Source: Bradyrhizobium sp. CCH5-F6 (GTDB lineage: Bacteria > Pseudomonadota > Alphaproteobacteria > Rhizobiales > Xanthobacteraceae). Taken from it: 64,000 nt of DNA. The notes beneath the pieces were generated by a model. That model did not search any database, was not told where the DNA came from, and saw nothing but the letters and a program-made list of their open reading frames with translations. The translations under genes and the position numbers were made by a program. The stretch covers positions 73,003 through 137,002 of the forward strand of contig NZ_LSIC01000200.1 of NCBI RefSeq assembly GCF_001556045.1, read 5' to 3'. Shown here piece after piece: positions 55,900 to 64,000 of this stretch. Each line of letters opens with the position of its first letter. The stretch's first letter is position 1.

Positions 55900-56415
55900 T
55901 CAGTCTCCAGCCGGCGCAACGGCCGGGTTCATGGCTTTGAGCGAAGCGAGCCGCGCGCGCATGCCGCGGCTGGCGCGCGGCCCCGCGATGACGACCGCAT
56001 TGGCGAGCGTGATCGGGCGCATGTCGGCGGCGTCGACCACGACCGGATCGAGCGGGCGTACGTCGCTCCGGTTCGCCAGCAGGATGGACTCCCCTTTGGG
56101 CGCGAGATGCTTGTTGCCCCAGGCGAGTAGCGCGACGATCACCGGAAAGAAATCCCGCGCCCTGTCCGTCAGCACATATTCGTATCGCGGCGGGCGCTCA
56201 TGATAGCGGCGCCGGACGAACATGCCGCTCGCGGTGAGATGGGCGAGCCGACGCGACAGGATGTTCGGCGCGATGCCGAGGCTTTGCGAGAACTCGTCGA
56301 ACTTCGTCGCGCCCTGAAACGCATCGCGCAGGATCAGGATGCTCCACCATTCGCCGACGGTCTCCACGGCGCGGCCGACGGGGCATTCCTGGATGGAGGG
56401 CGATTTGGGCTGCAT
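55900..56415 (-). CDS. HxlR family transcriptional regulator
   Basis: A 171-residue regulator with the HxlR start IQECPVGRAVETVGEWWSIL, whose Cys is often redox-sensitive in the family, and a winged helix (FDEFSQSLGIAPNILSRRL). The C-terminal 60 residues are an extension with no motif I know. The ATG at 56415 begins MQPKSPSIQ. A matching dyad lies just upstream. It heads a four-gene unit and probably controls itself. Confidence 0.9.
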   Translation of the reverse strand: MQPKSPSIQECPVGRAVETVGEWWSILILRDAFQGATKFDEFSQSLGIAPNILSRRLAHLTASGMFVRRRYHERPPRYEYVLTDRARDFFPVIVALLAWGNKHLAPKGESILLANRSDVRPLDPVVVDAADMRPITLANAVVIAGPRASRGMRARLASLKAMNPAVAPAGD

Positions 56416-56432
56416 ATGCGGGAGATTAGGGC

Positions 56433-56457
56433 AGTAACTTTTAAAATGCAAGTTACT
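56433..56457. promoter_or_regulatory. Operator-like dyad upstream of hxlR
   Basis: AGTAACTT (56433-56440) and AAGTTACT (56450-56457) are perfect 8-bp arms around a 9-bp A/T-rich spacer, 17 bp before the start codon. HxlR proteins bind dyads of this GTAAC/GTTAC kind. Confidence 0.7.
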
Positions 56458-56563
56458 AGGCTGCGGGCCTGATCGCGCGGAACATGCGAGGCCCGGGCTC
56501 TGGTGATGAGATGAAGAGCAGTCGCTGGACACGGGAGCGAGCGGTGCCGTCGCGCCTTACGCC

Positions 56564-56641
56564 GTCATTGCGAGCGCAGCGAAGCAATCCAGGCCGTCTC
56601 CGCGGAGGGATTCTGGATTGCTTCGCTGCGCTCGCAATGAC
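56564..56641. repeat. Family B palindromic repeat, copy 2
   Basis: GTCATTGCGAGCGCAGCGAA and its mirror CTTCGCTGCGCTCGCAATGAC, with GCAATCC and GGATTGC inside. It is a shorter, more perfect form of the copy at 5863. Confidence 0.85.
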
Positions 56642-56738
56642 GTGTCGATGCAGTCGCGGACGCTACTCCAACAGCGTCGTCCCCGTGCGCAGTCGCGCAC
56701 TAGGCCGGGACGACATCGTGGGAGGCAGTGTGCAGACC

Positions 56739-57746
56739 CTAATGCGATCGTGCCAGGCAGAACGCCACGACCTGCTCCAGCGCGCTCTTCATCGGCGAGG
56801 ACGGGAACAGCGCGAGTGCGTCGACGGCCATGGCGCCGTAGTGCTGGGCGCGGCTCAGCGTATCCTCGAGCGCGCGGTGCTTGTTCATCAGGCCGATGGC
56901 GTGATCGAGATCGCCGTCGCCGATCTCGCCGCGCTCCAGCGCGCGGATCCAGAAGGCGCGCTCGGTGTCGTTGCCGCGGCGGAAGGCGAGCACGACCGGA
57001 AGGGTGATCTTGCCCTCGCGGAAATCGTCGCCGGTGTTCTTGCCGAGCTTGGCGCTCTTGCCGCCATAGTCGAGCACGTCGTCCACGAGCTGGAAGGCGA
57101 TGCCGAGATTCATTCCGACCGAGCGGCAGGCGGTCTGCTCCGCCTTCGGGCGGTTGGCGATGACGGGCCCGACCTCGCAGGCGGCGGCGAACAATTCGGC
57201 GGTCTTGCCGCGGATCACGGCGAGATATTCGTCCTCGGTGGTCGCGGTGTTCTTGGCGGCGGCGAGCTGCATCACCTCGCCCTCGGCGATGGTCGCGGCT
57301 GCCGCGGAGAGGATGTCGAGCGCGCGGAGCGAGCCGACCTCGACCATCATGCGGAAGGCCTGCCCAAGCAGGAAGTCGCCGACCAGCACGCTGGCCTCGT
57401 TGCCCCAGAGCATCCGTGCCGACAGCTTGCCGCGCCGCATCTCGCTCTCGTCCACGACGTCGTCGTGGAGCAGGGTCGCGGTGTGCAGGAACTCGACGGA
57501 GGCCGCGAGCTTGATATGGCCGTCGCCGGTGTAGCCGGCGAGGTTGGCCATCGCGAGCGTCAGCATCGGCCGCAGCCGCTTACCCCCGGAGGAGATCAGA
57601 TGGTTGGCAACCTCCGGGATCATGGTCACCTCGGAGCCGGTCCGCGACAGGATCGTGGCGTTGACGCGCTCCATGTCAGGGGCGACAAGGGCAACCAGCT
57701 CTTCGATCGACGCGCCGGGAGTTTCGAAAGGTACGATGACGGCCAC
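56739..57746 (-). CDS. Polyprenyl diphosphate synthase (ubiquinone side chain)
   Basis: A 335-residue trans-prenyltransferase. The two Asp-rich motifs are LLHDDVVDES and LVDDVLDYGG, and GGKRLRPML precedes the first. It probably makes the decaprenyl or octaprenyl tail of ubiquinone; chain length is not certain. GTG at 57746 is used: TTGGAGA is 6 nt upstream and it opens the conserved sequence; an ATG lies no closer. It is divergent from the DUF2007 gene. Confidence 0.9.
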   Translation of the reverse strand: MAVIVPFETPGASIEELVALVAPDMERVNATILSRTGSEVTMIPEVANHLISSGGKRLRPMLTLAMANLAGYTGDGHIKLAASVEFLHTATLLHDDVVDESEMRRGKLSARMLWGNEASVLVGDFLLGQAFRMMVEVGSLRALDILSAAAATIAEGEVMQLAAAKNTATTEDEYLAVIRGKTAELFAAACEVGPVIANRPKAEQTACRSVGMNLGIAFQLVDDVLDYGGKSAKLGKNTGDDFREGKITLPVVLAFRRGNDTERAFWIRALERGEIGDGDLDHAIGLMNKHRALEDTLSRAQHYGAMAVDALALFPSSPMKSALEQVVAFCLARSH

Positions 57747-57832
57747 GCCGGTCTCCAATATTTGCCCCGGAAGGGCTATTCTGATGGAAAGACAATAGAA
57801 ACTGGCGACGGACGCGGCAAGACCTCGGAACC

Positions 57833-58102
57833 ATGACATTTGCCGCATCCCCCTTTCAGGCAGGAGATCTGCGTTTGCGTGAACTGGTTCGGACCAACGA
57901 CATGGTGCTGGTGTCGGCGATTGGCGCGCTGCTCGACGGTGCCAACATCCATCATCTGGTGCTGGACCAGAACATGAGCATCATCGAGGGCTCGCTCGGC
58001 ATATTGCCGCGGCGGATCCTGGTTCATGAGGACGACGCCCAGGAGGCCCGCCAGCTGCTCACCGATGCCGGCCTCAGCCACGAACTGCGTGGCGATGATT
58101 GA
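57833..58102 (+). CDS. DUF2007 protein
   Basis: An 89-residue protein of the DUF2007 family. LRELVRTNDMVLVSAIGALL and ILVHEDDAQEARQLL are the conserved blocks. A regulatory role has been proposed for the family, and the function is unknown. It overlaps the downstream methyltransferase by 8 nt, so the two are translationally coupled. Confidence 0.88.
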   Translation: MTFAASPFQAGDLRLRELVRTNDMVLVSAIGALLDGANIHHLVLDQNMSIIEGSLGILPRRILVHEDDAQEARQLLTDAGLSHELRGDD

Positions 58103-58859
58103 GGCCGCAGACATTACCGAGGACGCCTTTCTCGGCGGGCAATTGCGGCTGAAACAGATGCGATCCGGCCATCGCGCCGGGCATGACGCCATCTTGCTTG
58201 CGGCGGCGACCGACGCGCTGGCGGGAGACCGCGTGGTCGATTTCGGCGCCGGCGTCGGCACGGCCGGATTGGCGCTGGCGCGTCGCATCCCCGGGATCAG
58301 GCTCAGCCTCGTCGAGATCGATCCGGAACTGGCCGAGCTCGCGCGCGGCAATGCGCAGGCGAATGCGATAGCCGCCGAGACGATCGTGCTCGACGTCACG
58401 GCCGAGCCGCAGGCCTTCGCGTCAAGCGGCCTTGCGCCCGACAGCGTCGACGTCGTGCTGATGAATCCGCCTTTCAACGATCCGGCCCGGCATCGCGGCT
58501 CGCCGGATCGGGCGCGTCATACCGCGCATGTGGCGACGGAGGAGACGCTGCATGCGTGGGTGCATGCGGCGCGGCGCGTCCTCCGATCGAATGGTGTGCT
58601 GACGTTGATCTGGCGTGCAGATGGAATCGGCGATGTTCTGGCGGCGCTGTCGCGCGGTTTCGGCAGCCTCTCGATCCTGCCGGTTCACGGCGAAGCGGAG
58701 CGGCCGGCGATCCGCGTGCTGGTGCGCGCGGTGAAAGGCGGCCGGGCCCCGACGCGATTGCTGCCGGGACTAATTCTCAACGACGGGTCGCGCTTGCTCA
58801 AGAACGATGTGACGGCAATTCTGGAGGGGAGAGCGGCGTTGCCGCTGGGGGAACCGTGA
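58095..58859 (+). CDS. TrmN6-like tRNA adenine methyltransferase
   Basis: A 254-residue class I methyltransferase. The AdoMet motif is VVDFGAGVGTAGLALA, and VLMNPPFNDP is the N6-adenine catalytic motif. The LGGQLRLKQMRSGHRAGHDA start is that of the TrmN6/YfiC group, which methylates A37 of tRNA(Val). The ATG at 58095 lies inside the DUF2007 stop region. An unlinked substrate is possible. Confidence 0.87.
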   Translation: MIEAADITEDAFLGGQLRLKQMRSGHRAGHDAILLAAATDALAGDRVVDFGAGVGTAGLALARRIPGIRLSLVEIDPELAELARGNAQANAIAAETIVLDVTAEPQAFASSGLAPDSVDVVLMNPPFNDPARHRGSPDRARHTAHVATEETLHAWVHAARRVLRSNGVLTLIWRADGIGDVLAALSRGFGSLSILPVHGEAERPAIRVLVRAVKGGRAPTRLLPGLILNDGSRLLKNDVTAILEGRAALPLGEP

Positions 58860-58863
58860 CGGC

Positions 58864-58962
58864 TTACCGCGGAAGCGATTCCGGCTGTTGCTCTTGTGGC
58901 GTCGTCAGCCTGATCGCCATGAACAGCGCCCCGATCAGCAGCATCAGCAGGTAGATTTTCAT
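58864..58962 (-). CDS. Small membrane protein, 32 aa
   Basis: A short frame, ATG at 58962 and TAA at 58864-58866, with GGAGAA 6 nt upstream. It encodes a hydrophobic N-terminus (MKIYLLMLLIGALFMAIRL) and a short polar tail rich in Gln and Pro ending in LPR. It looks like a single-helix inner-membrane peptide. It is convergent with the methyltransferase gene and 111 nt from the S49 peptidase start. Confidence 0.6.
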   Translation of the reverse strand: MKIYLLMLLIGALFMAIRLTTPQEQQPESLPR

Positions 58963-59073
58963 GGTGTTCTCCGCTGCCTCATTGCAGCTTCCCAAGCGGA
59001 AATCTGCAAAACACGTTACGGGCACTTCCAATGACACTCGCGTGATAAGAAATGGTTAATCAGAGGTAACGGC

Positions 59074-59982
59074 ATGGCCGAACAATTGAACGATCGAGAG
59101 AGTTCCGGCCTGGCCGACAAGCTCATGCAATATCTGCCGGCGCGCTTCCGGCCGGGCACGGCCGTGGTGCCGGTGGTGCGGCTGTCAGGGGTGATCGGTG
59201 CGGTGACGCCGCTGCGCCCCGGCTTGACGCTCGCCGGCGTCGCGCGGGTGCTCGAGCGCGCGTTCTCCTATCGCCACGCCAAGGCCGTGGCTCTGGTGAT
59301 CAATTCTCCTGGCGGCTCGCCGGTGCAGTCGCGCCAGATCTACTTGCGCATCAAGCAGCTCGCGGCGGAGAAGAAGCTGCCGGTGCTCGTTTTCGTCGAG
59401 GACGTCGCGGCCTCCGGCGGCTACATGATCGCCTGCGCGGGCGACGAGATCATCTGCGATCCGTCCTCGATCCTCGGCTCGATCGGCGTGGTCGGCGGCA
59501 GTTTTGGCTTCCAGGAGGCGATCAGGCGGCTCGGCATCGAGCGGCGCCTCTATACTGCCGGCGAACACAAGGCGATGCTCGACCCCTTCCTTCCCGAAAA
59601 TCCTGACGACGTCGCAAGGCTGAAGGCGATCCAGCGCGAGATCCACCAGATCTTCATTTCGCTGGTCAAGGAGAGCCGCGGCGCTCGCCTGAAGGGAGCG
59701 GACGACACGCTGTTCACGGGGGAATACTGGGCCGGCGACAGCGCCGTCGGCCTGGGGCTCGCCGACAGCATCGGCGATCTCCGCTCAACTCTTCGTGCCC
59801 GCTATGGCGAGAAGGTTCTCACCCCCGTGATCGCGCAGCCGACCGGGCTGCTCTCCGGCCTTTTGGGGCGGAAATCGCCCGGCGCGGGGCAGCTTTCAGC
59901 CCTGGAATCAATGGCCAGCCTGCCGGATGAGTTGATCTCGGCGGTCGAGACGCGCGCCATTTGGGCGAAATTCGGGTTCTAG
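59074..59982 (+). CDS. S49 family serine peptidase (SppA/SohB-like)
   Basis: A 302-residue ClpP-fold peptidase. The nucleophile Ser114 lies in DVAASGGYMI and the general base Lys166 in AGEHKAMLDPF. INSPGGSPVQSRQI is the family's strand-loop before the active site. It lacks a clear N-terminal membrane helix, so it may be cytoplasmic or loosely attached. Signal peptide or membrane protein breakdown is likely. Confidence 0.92.
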   Translation: MAEQLNDRESSGLADKLMQYLPARFRPGTAVVPVVRLSGVIGAVTPLRPGLTLAGVARVLERAFSYRHAKAVALVINSPGGSPVQSRQIYLRIKQLAAEKKLPVLVFVEDVAASGGYMIACAGDEIICDPSSILGSIGVVGGSFGFQEAIRRLGIERRLYTAGEHKAMLDPFLPENPDDVARLKAIQREIHQIFISLVKESRGARLKGADDTLFTGEYWAGDSAVGLGLADSIGDLRSTLRARYGEKVLTPVIAQPTGLLSGLLGRKSPGAGQLSALESMASLPDELISAVETRAIWAKFGF

Positions 59983-60086
59983 GCGGCGCCGTGCCGCGCC
60001 ATTTGGCCCCCGACCCTCCGATTGCGGCGCAGGCCCGTCTGCGCAACAATGCAAGTGGGGGCTGAGCACTAGACGAGGATCGACCG

Positions 60087-60278
60087 ATGCCGCCGTTCGT
60101 CGCTTTCGCAGGCGTCCTGGGTGGGCTTGCCGTGGTCCGCTGGGCCTGCAAGACCGCCGTCAGGATCAACCAGGAGCTGGAGGAGATGCGCCTGTCGCGC
60201 GTCACTGAAGCCGCCCGCATGGGGGACATCCAGACGCTGAAGCGTGACCCCGTGACCGGAGCTTACCGGCCGGGTTAG
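60087..60278 (+). CDS. Small conserved-looking protein of unknown function
   Basis: A 63-residue protein with a hydrophobic N-terminus (FVAFAGVLGGLAVVRWA) and a charged helix with INQELEEMRLSRVTEAARM, then DIQTLKRDPVTGAYRPG. It could be anchored in the inner membrane. It is on the S49 strand with a 104-nt gap. I do not recognise the family. Confidence 0.6.
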   Translation: MPPFVAFAGVLGGLAVVRWACKTAVRINQELEEMRLSRVTEAARMGDIQTLKRDPVTGAYRPG

Positions 60279-60297
60279 GGGGGCTCTCCGCTCAATC

Positions 60298-60398
60298 GTC
60301 ATTCCGGGGCTCGCGAAGCGAGAACCCGGGATCCATCGAACCACGGAGCAAGCGGCGCAATGGATTCCGGGCTCGCCCTGCGGGCGCCCCGGAATGAC
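60298..60398. repeat. Family A palindromic repeat, copy 5
   Basis: GTCATTCCGG and CCGGAATGAC ends, inner GAACCCGGGATCCAT and ATGGATTCCGGGCTC arms. It lies upstream of glyQ. Confidence 0.85.
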
Positions 60399-60490
60399 GG
60401 CCGAATCCGCCCCCTTCGCCTTGATTCCCATCCCCGCCGTCGATACGGTCCCGCGCGATTCAAAACCCCCCGCGAGAGCCCGATCTGACG

Positions 60491-61426
60491 ATGGACGCCT
60501 CATTGCCCGCCCATATGCGCCCGGAACGCTCGTTCCAGGGCTTCATCCTCGCGCTCCAGCGGTTCTGGGCCGAGCAGGGCTGCGTGATCCTGCAGCCCTA
60601 CGACATGGAGATGGGCGCCGGCACCTTCCATCCCGCGACCACGCTGCGCGCGCTCGGGCCAAAGCCCTGGAACGCGGCCTATGTGCAGCCCTCGCGTCGG
60701 CCCAAGGACGGCCGCTATGGCGAGAACCCGAACCGGCTGCAGCACTACTACCAGTTCCAGGTGATCATGAAGCCATCGCCGCCGAACCTTCAGGAGTTGT
60801 ACCTGAAGTCGCTCGCCGCGATCGGCATCGATTCCGCCGTGCACGACATCCGCTTCGTCGAGGACGATTGGGAGAGCCCGACGCTGGGCGCGTGGGGTTT
60901 GGGCTGGGAATGCTGGTGCGACGGCATGGAGGTGAGTCAGTTCACCTACTTCCAGCAGGTCGCCGGCTTCGAATGCGCGCCGGTCGCAGGTGAGCTCACC
61001 TATGGCCTCGAGCGGCTCGCGATGTATGTGCAAGGCGTCGACCGCGTCTACGACCTCAACTTCAACGGACGCGAAGGCGATGCCAAGGTCACCTATGGCG
61101 ACGTTTTCCTTCAGGCCGAGCGGGAATATTCGAAGCACAATTTTGAAGTCGCCGACACCGCGATGCTGTTCGAGCAGTTCAAGATGGCGGAGACGGCGTG
61201 CCGGAAATATCTCGACGCCGGCTGGAAGGACGATAAACGCGAGGCGCATCTGATGGCGCTGCCGGCCTATGACCAGTGCATCAAGGCCAGCCACGTCTTC
61301 AACCTGCTCGACGCGCGCGGTGTGATCTCCGTGACCGAGCGGCAGAGCTACATTCTTCGTGTGCGAGAGCTGGCCAAGGCCTGCGGCGAGGCCTGGATCC
61401 ACACTGAAGCGGGCGGAGCGGCCTGA
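60491..61426 (+). CDS. glyQ: Glycine--tRNA ligase alpha subunit
   Basis: A 311-residue alpha subunit of the bacterial heterotetrameric glycyl-tRNA synthetase. [19 protein letters not shown] and [20 protein letters not shown] are diagnostic class II stretches. It carries the aminoacylation site. The stop codon overlaps the glyS start as TGATG (one shared base), so the two are coupled. Confidence 0.97.
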   Translation: MDASLPAHMRPERSFQGFILALQRFWAEQGCVILQPYDMEMGAGTFHPATTLRALGPKPWNAAYVQPSRRPKDGRYGENPNRLQHYYQFQVIMKPSPPNLQELYLKSLAAIGIDSAVHDIRFVEDDWESPTLGAWGLGWECWCDGMEVSQFTYFQQVAGFECAPVAGELTYGLERLAMYVQGVDRVYDLNFNGREGDAKVTYGDVFLQAEREYSKHNFEVADTAMLFEQFKMAETACRKYLDAGWKDDKREAHLMALPAYDQCIKASHVFNLLDARGVISVTERQSYILRVRELAKACGEAWIHTEAGGAA

Positions 61427-63525
61427 TGCCCGATCTTTTGCTTGAACTTTTCTCCGAGGAAATCCCCGCGCGCATGCAGGCCAAGGCGGCCGACGATCTG
61501 CGCCGCATGGTCACCGACAAGCTCGTCGCCGAAGGCCTCGTCTACGAGGGCGCGAAGGCGTTCGCGACGCCGCGCCGCCTCGCGCTCACCGTGCACGGAA
61601 TCCCTGCGCGCCAGCCCGACCTCAAGACCGAGCGTCGCGGACCGAAAGTGGGCGCGCCCGACGCGGCCGTGCAGGGCTTTCTGAAAGCGACAGGCCTCAA
61701 GTCGCTCGATGAAGCCAAGATCCAGCGCGACCCCAAGGGTGATTTCTACATCGGATTGATCGAGAAGCCCGGTCGCGACGCGATCGACGTGCTCGCGGAA
61801 ATCCTGCCCGTCATCATCCGCACCTTCCCGTGGCCGAAATCGATGCGCTGGGGTGCTCGGTCCGGAAAACCCGGCTCGCTTAACTGGGTGCGCCCGCTGC
61901 ATGCGATTACCGCAACCTTTGGGCTCGAGACCGAAGAGCCTGACGTCGTGAAGTTCGAGGTCGATGGCATCGAGGCCGGCCAGACCACTTACGGCCATCG
62001 CTTCCTCGCGCCCGCGGCTATTTCCGTACGCCGCTTCGAGGACTACGAAGCGAAATTGCTCGACGCCAAGGTCGTGCTCGATCCCGAGCGCCGCAAGGAC
62101 GCGATCATCACCGACGCCAAGCAGCTCGCCTTTGCGCAGGGCTTCGAGCTGGTCGAGGACCAGAACCTGCTCGACGAGGTCGCCGGCCTCGTCGAATGGC
62201 CGGTCGTGCTGATGGGCTCGTTCGAGCCGGAGTTCCTGGCGACGCCCGCAGAGGTGATCCGCGCCACCATTCGCAACAACCAGAAGTGCTTCGTGGTGCG
62301 CGACCCCAAAACGGGCAAGCTCGCCAACAAGTTCATCCTGGTCGCCAACATCGAGGCCACCGACGGCGGCAAGACCATCATCGCCGGCAACGAGCGCGTG
62401 ATCCGCGCGCGGTTGAGCGATGCGAAGTTCTTCTACGAGACCGATCTGAAGACCAAGCTCGAGGATCGGCTGCCGAAGTTCGATCAGATCGTGTTCCACG
62501 AGAAGCTCGGCACCCAGGCCGAACGCATCAAGCGCATCGAGCGCCTTGCCGCGGAGATCGCGCCGCTGGTCGGCGCCGACGTCGCAAAGACGACCCGTGC
62601 TGCGCATCTGGCGAAGGCGGATCTGCTGACCGAAGTCGTCGGCGAATTCCCTGAGGTCCAGGGCCTGATGGGCAAGTACTATGCGCTGGCGCAGGGCGAG
62701 GACGCCTCCGTCGCTGCCGCCTGCGAGGAGCACTACAAGCCGCAGGGCCCTGCCGATCGTGTGCCGACCGATCCGGTGAGCGTCGCGGTGGCGCTTGCCG
62801 ACAAGCTCGATACATTGGTCGGCTTCTGGGCAATCGACGAGAAGCCGACGGGTAGCAAGGACCCCTATGCGCTGCGGCGCGCGGCACTCGGCGTGATCAG
62901 GCTGATTGCTGAGAACGCGTTGCGTCTGTCGCTCATGAAGGTGGCGGCGTCCGCACTCGCTGACTTGTCAGCAAAGTCGACCGACGCCCAGAAGCTTCCG
63001 GGCGACCTCCTCGCCTTCTTCGCCGATCGCCTCAAGGTCCAGCTGCGCGAGCAGGGCGCGCGGCACGATCTTGTCGACGCCGTGTTCGCGCTCGGCGGCC
63101 AGGATGATCTCCTGATGATCGTCCGCCGCGTCGAGGCGCTCGGCAAGTTCCTCGAGAGCGACGACGGCAAGAACCTGCTCGCCGGCACCAAGCGCGCCAG
63201 CAACATCCTCTCGATCGAGGAGAAGAAGGACAAGCGCAGCTTCGACGGCGCGCCGGATGCCGCGCTCTACAGCCTCGACGAGGAGAAGGCGCTGGCGAAA
63301 GCGATCGGCGAGGTGACGGCGGAAGCCGGCGCCGCCGTGGCCAAGGAGGACTTTGCCGCCGCCATGAGCGCGATGGCGAAGCTGCGTCCGCCGGTCGATG
63401 CATTCTTCGAGAAGGTTCGGGTCAACGACGACGATACGAAGGTGCGCGAGAACCGCCTGAAGCTGCTCAATGAGATCCGCAGCGCCACGCGCGCGGTGGC
63501 GGATTTCTCGAAGATCCAGGATTGA
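61426..63525 (+). CDS. glyS: Glycine--tRNA ligase beta subunit
   Basis: A 699-residue beta subunit, the usual length, which binds tRNA(Gly). The N-terminus [15 protein letters not shown] and the HD-like region through [13 protein letters not shown] are diagnostic, and [11 protein letters not shown] lies near the C-terminal anticodon-binding domain. Expressed with glyQ from one transcript. Confidence 0.97.
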   Translation: MPDLLLELFSEEIPARMQAKAADDLRRMVTDKLVAEGLVYEGAKAFATPRRLALTVHGIPARQPDLKTERRGPKVGAPDAAVQGFLKATGLKSLDEAKIQRDPKGDFYIGLIEKPGRDAIDVLAEILPVIIRTFPWPKSMRWGARSGKPGSLNWVRPLHAITATFGLETEEPDVVKFEVDGIEAGQTTYGHRFLAPAAISVRRFEDYEAKLLDAKVVLDPERRKDAIITDAKQLAFAQGFELVEDQNLLDEVAGLVEWPVVLMGSFEPEFLATPAEVIRATIRNNQKCFVVRDPKTGKLANKFILVANIEATDGGKTIIAGNERVIRARLSDAKFFYETDLKTKLEDRLPKFDQIVFHEKLGTQAERIKRIERLAAEIAPLVGADVAKTTRAAHLAKADLLTEVVGEFPEVQGLMGKYYALAQGEDASVAAACEEHYKPQGPADRVPTDPVSVAVALADKLDTLVGFWAIDEKPTGSKDPYALRRAALGVIRLIAENALRLSLMKVAASALADLSAKSTDAQKLPGDLLAFFADRLKVQLREQGARHDLVDAVFALGGQDDLLMIVRRVEALGKFLESDDGKNLLAGTKRASNILSIEEKKDKRSFDGAPDAALYSLDEEKALAKAIGEVTAEAGAAVAKEDFAAAMSAMAKLRPPVDAFFEKVRVNDDDTKVRENRLKLLNEIRSATRAVADFSKIQD

Positions 63526-63552
63526 GCGCGTTTCGCGCGGCAAACACCAGCT

Positions 63553-63590
63553 GTCATTCCGGGCTCGCGCTTCACGCGCCCCGGAAGGAC
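63553..63590. repeat. Family A repeat, minimal copy 6
   Basis: GTCATTCCGGGCTCGCGC and CGCGCCCCGGAAGGAC, the two ends of the family without the middle. One mismatch (AAGGAC for AATGAC). Confidence 0.7.
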
Positions 63591-63597
63591 GGTGCTT

Positions 63598-63637
63598 AAA
63601 AAAATGCCCCGCCCGGCGGGGGGAGGACGGGCGGGGC
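63598..63637 (-). terminator. Terminator of the DUF1236 gene
   Basis: On the leftward strand, GCCCCGCCCG and CGGGCGGGGC form a 10-bp stem (63606-63637) followed by A and seven T. It lies about 75 nt beyond the stop codon of the leftward gene. Confidence 0.85.
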
Positions 63638-63711
63638 CTGATGTCCGTTCAACACTGCTCGCGCCAGCCTGATTTGGCGCGCCGGACATCTAGTCGATCT
63701 CCGTCAGCCGA

Positions 63712-64000
63712 TCAGTCCAGCACCTCGATGATGCGGCGCGAGCGCGGCTCGACCAGCACGGTCTCGCCGTTCACGACGGTGTAGCGATAGGTGGTGGCCC
63801 CGAAGCGTTGCGGCACGTCATAATAAGTGACGCCGCTTTCGGGTAAGGTGGTGCCGACCACCACGCGATCCGGAATCCGGAAGGGCGGCACACGTTGCTC
63901 GACGACATATTCACGGAAGGCCGGCCGATGTTCGACCGCAATGGTCGGGCCGCCGTCGATCACGGCGGGCGCGCGTCCGACCGTGACGCCGCTTTGCGCC
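63712..64000 (-). CDS. DUF1236 protein, 5' end outside the window
   Basis: The frame is open through the right edge, so only the last about 95 residues are visible; the apparent GTG at 63963 is internal. REYVVEQRVPPFRIPDRVV and the closing TTYRYTVVNGETVLVEPRSR match the DUF1236 domain, found in exported rhizobial proteins of unknown role. A strong terminator follows. Confidence 0.85.
   Translation of the reverse strand, partial: AQSGVTVGRAPAVIDGGPTIAVEHRPAFREYVVEQRVPPFRIPDRVVVGTTLPESGVTYYDVPQRFGATTYRYTVVNGETVLVEPRSRRIIEVLD

Overview
The window is GC-rich chromosomal DNA from an alphaproteobacterium, most likely Bradyrhizobium or a close Nitrobacteraceae relative. Supporting signs are a cytochrome b/c1 single-chain fusion (FbcH type), a fused TrpE(G) anthranilate synthase behind a Trp-codon leader, the order smc - dsbA-like - DUF721 - mutY, a CcrM-type GANTC methyltransferase, an HWE-kinase bacteriophytochrome, and several families of palindromic intergenic repeats typical of this group. 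Almost every gene is intact. No rRNA, tRNA, CRISPR array, integrase or transposase was seen.

Layout. 0-7 kb: 3' part of fbcH, a dienelactone hydrolase-family gene, a secreted hypothetical, the trp attenuator with trpE(G), and apt. 6.5-18.9 kb: a GIY-YIG protein, two adjacent ParA-fold ATPases, a LemA/M48 protease pair, an Rsm22-type methyltransferase, then smc, a Tat-exported DsbA-like protein and dciA (DUF721), with a higBA toxin-antitoxin module wedged between dciA and divergent mutY, and a thioesterase. 19-29.7 kb: an accessory-looking stretch with an FAD monooxygenase, two GSTs, a LysR/SnoaL divergent pair, a DUF1127 protein, a heme oxygenase-bacteriophytochrome pair and a chemoreceptor. 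29.8-35.9 kb: ccrM, a zinc peptidase, moaB, a MarR-GNAT fusion, a small glycosyltransferase and an RMD1-family protein.

35.9-43.1 kb is the most interesting block. It is one leftward transcription unit, xfp - ackA - a 642-residue protein of unknown function - a PPDK-like protein that lacks its PEP/pyruvate barrel. A FixK-type box lies about 95 bp upstream of xfp. Phosphoketolase and acetate kinase together give ATP from sugar phosphates through acetyl phosphate; the last two genes may form an undescribed phosphotransfer module controlled with them. 43.3-64 kb: a PA0069-type radical SAM protein, rnhB, a GT39-like membrane protein, an unusual uracil-DNA glycosylase, ETF-ubiquinone oxidoreductase, a TPR protein, ispE, an HxlR - FabF-like - LysE - hydrolase operon, a polyprenyl diphosphate synthase, DUF2007 with a TrmN6-like methyltransferase, a 32-residue membrane protein, an S49 peptidase, glyQS and a partial DUF1236 gene.

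Regulatory DNA is readable at several places: a promoter that would make trpL leaderless, a higBA promoter-operator that would make higB leaderless, matched dyads in front of the MarR-GNAT, HxlR and LysR genes, and a cluster of four GANTC sites at the start of ccrM. All functions are read from sequence motifs only; nothing here was tested by search or experiment.
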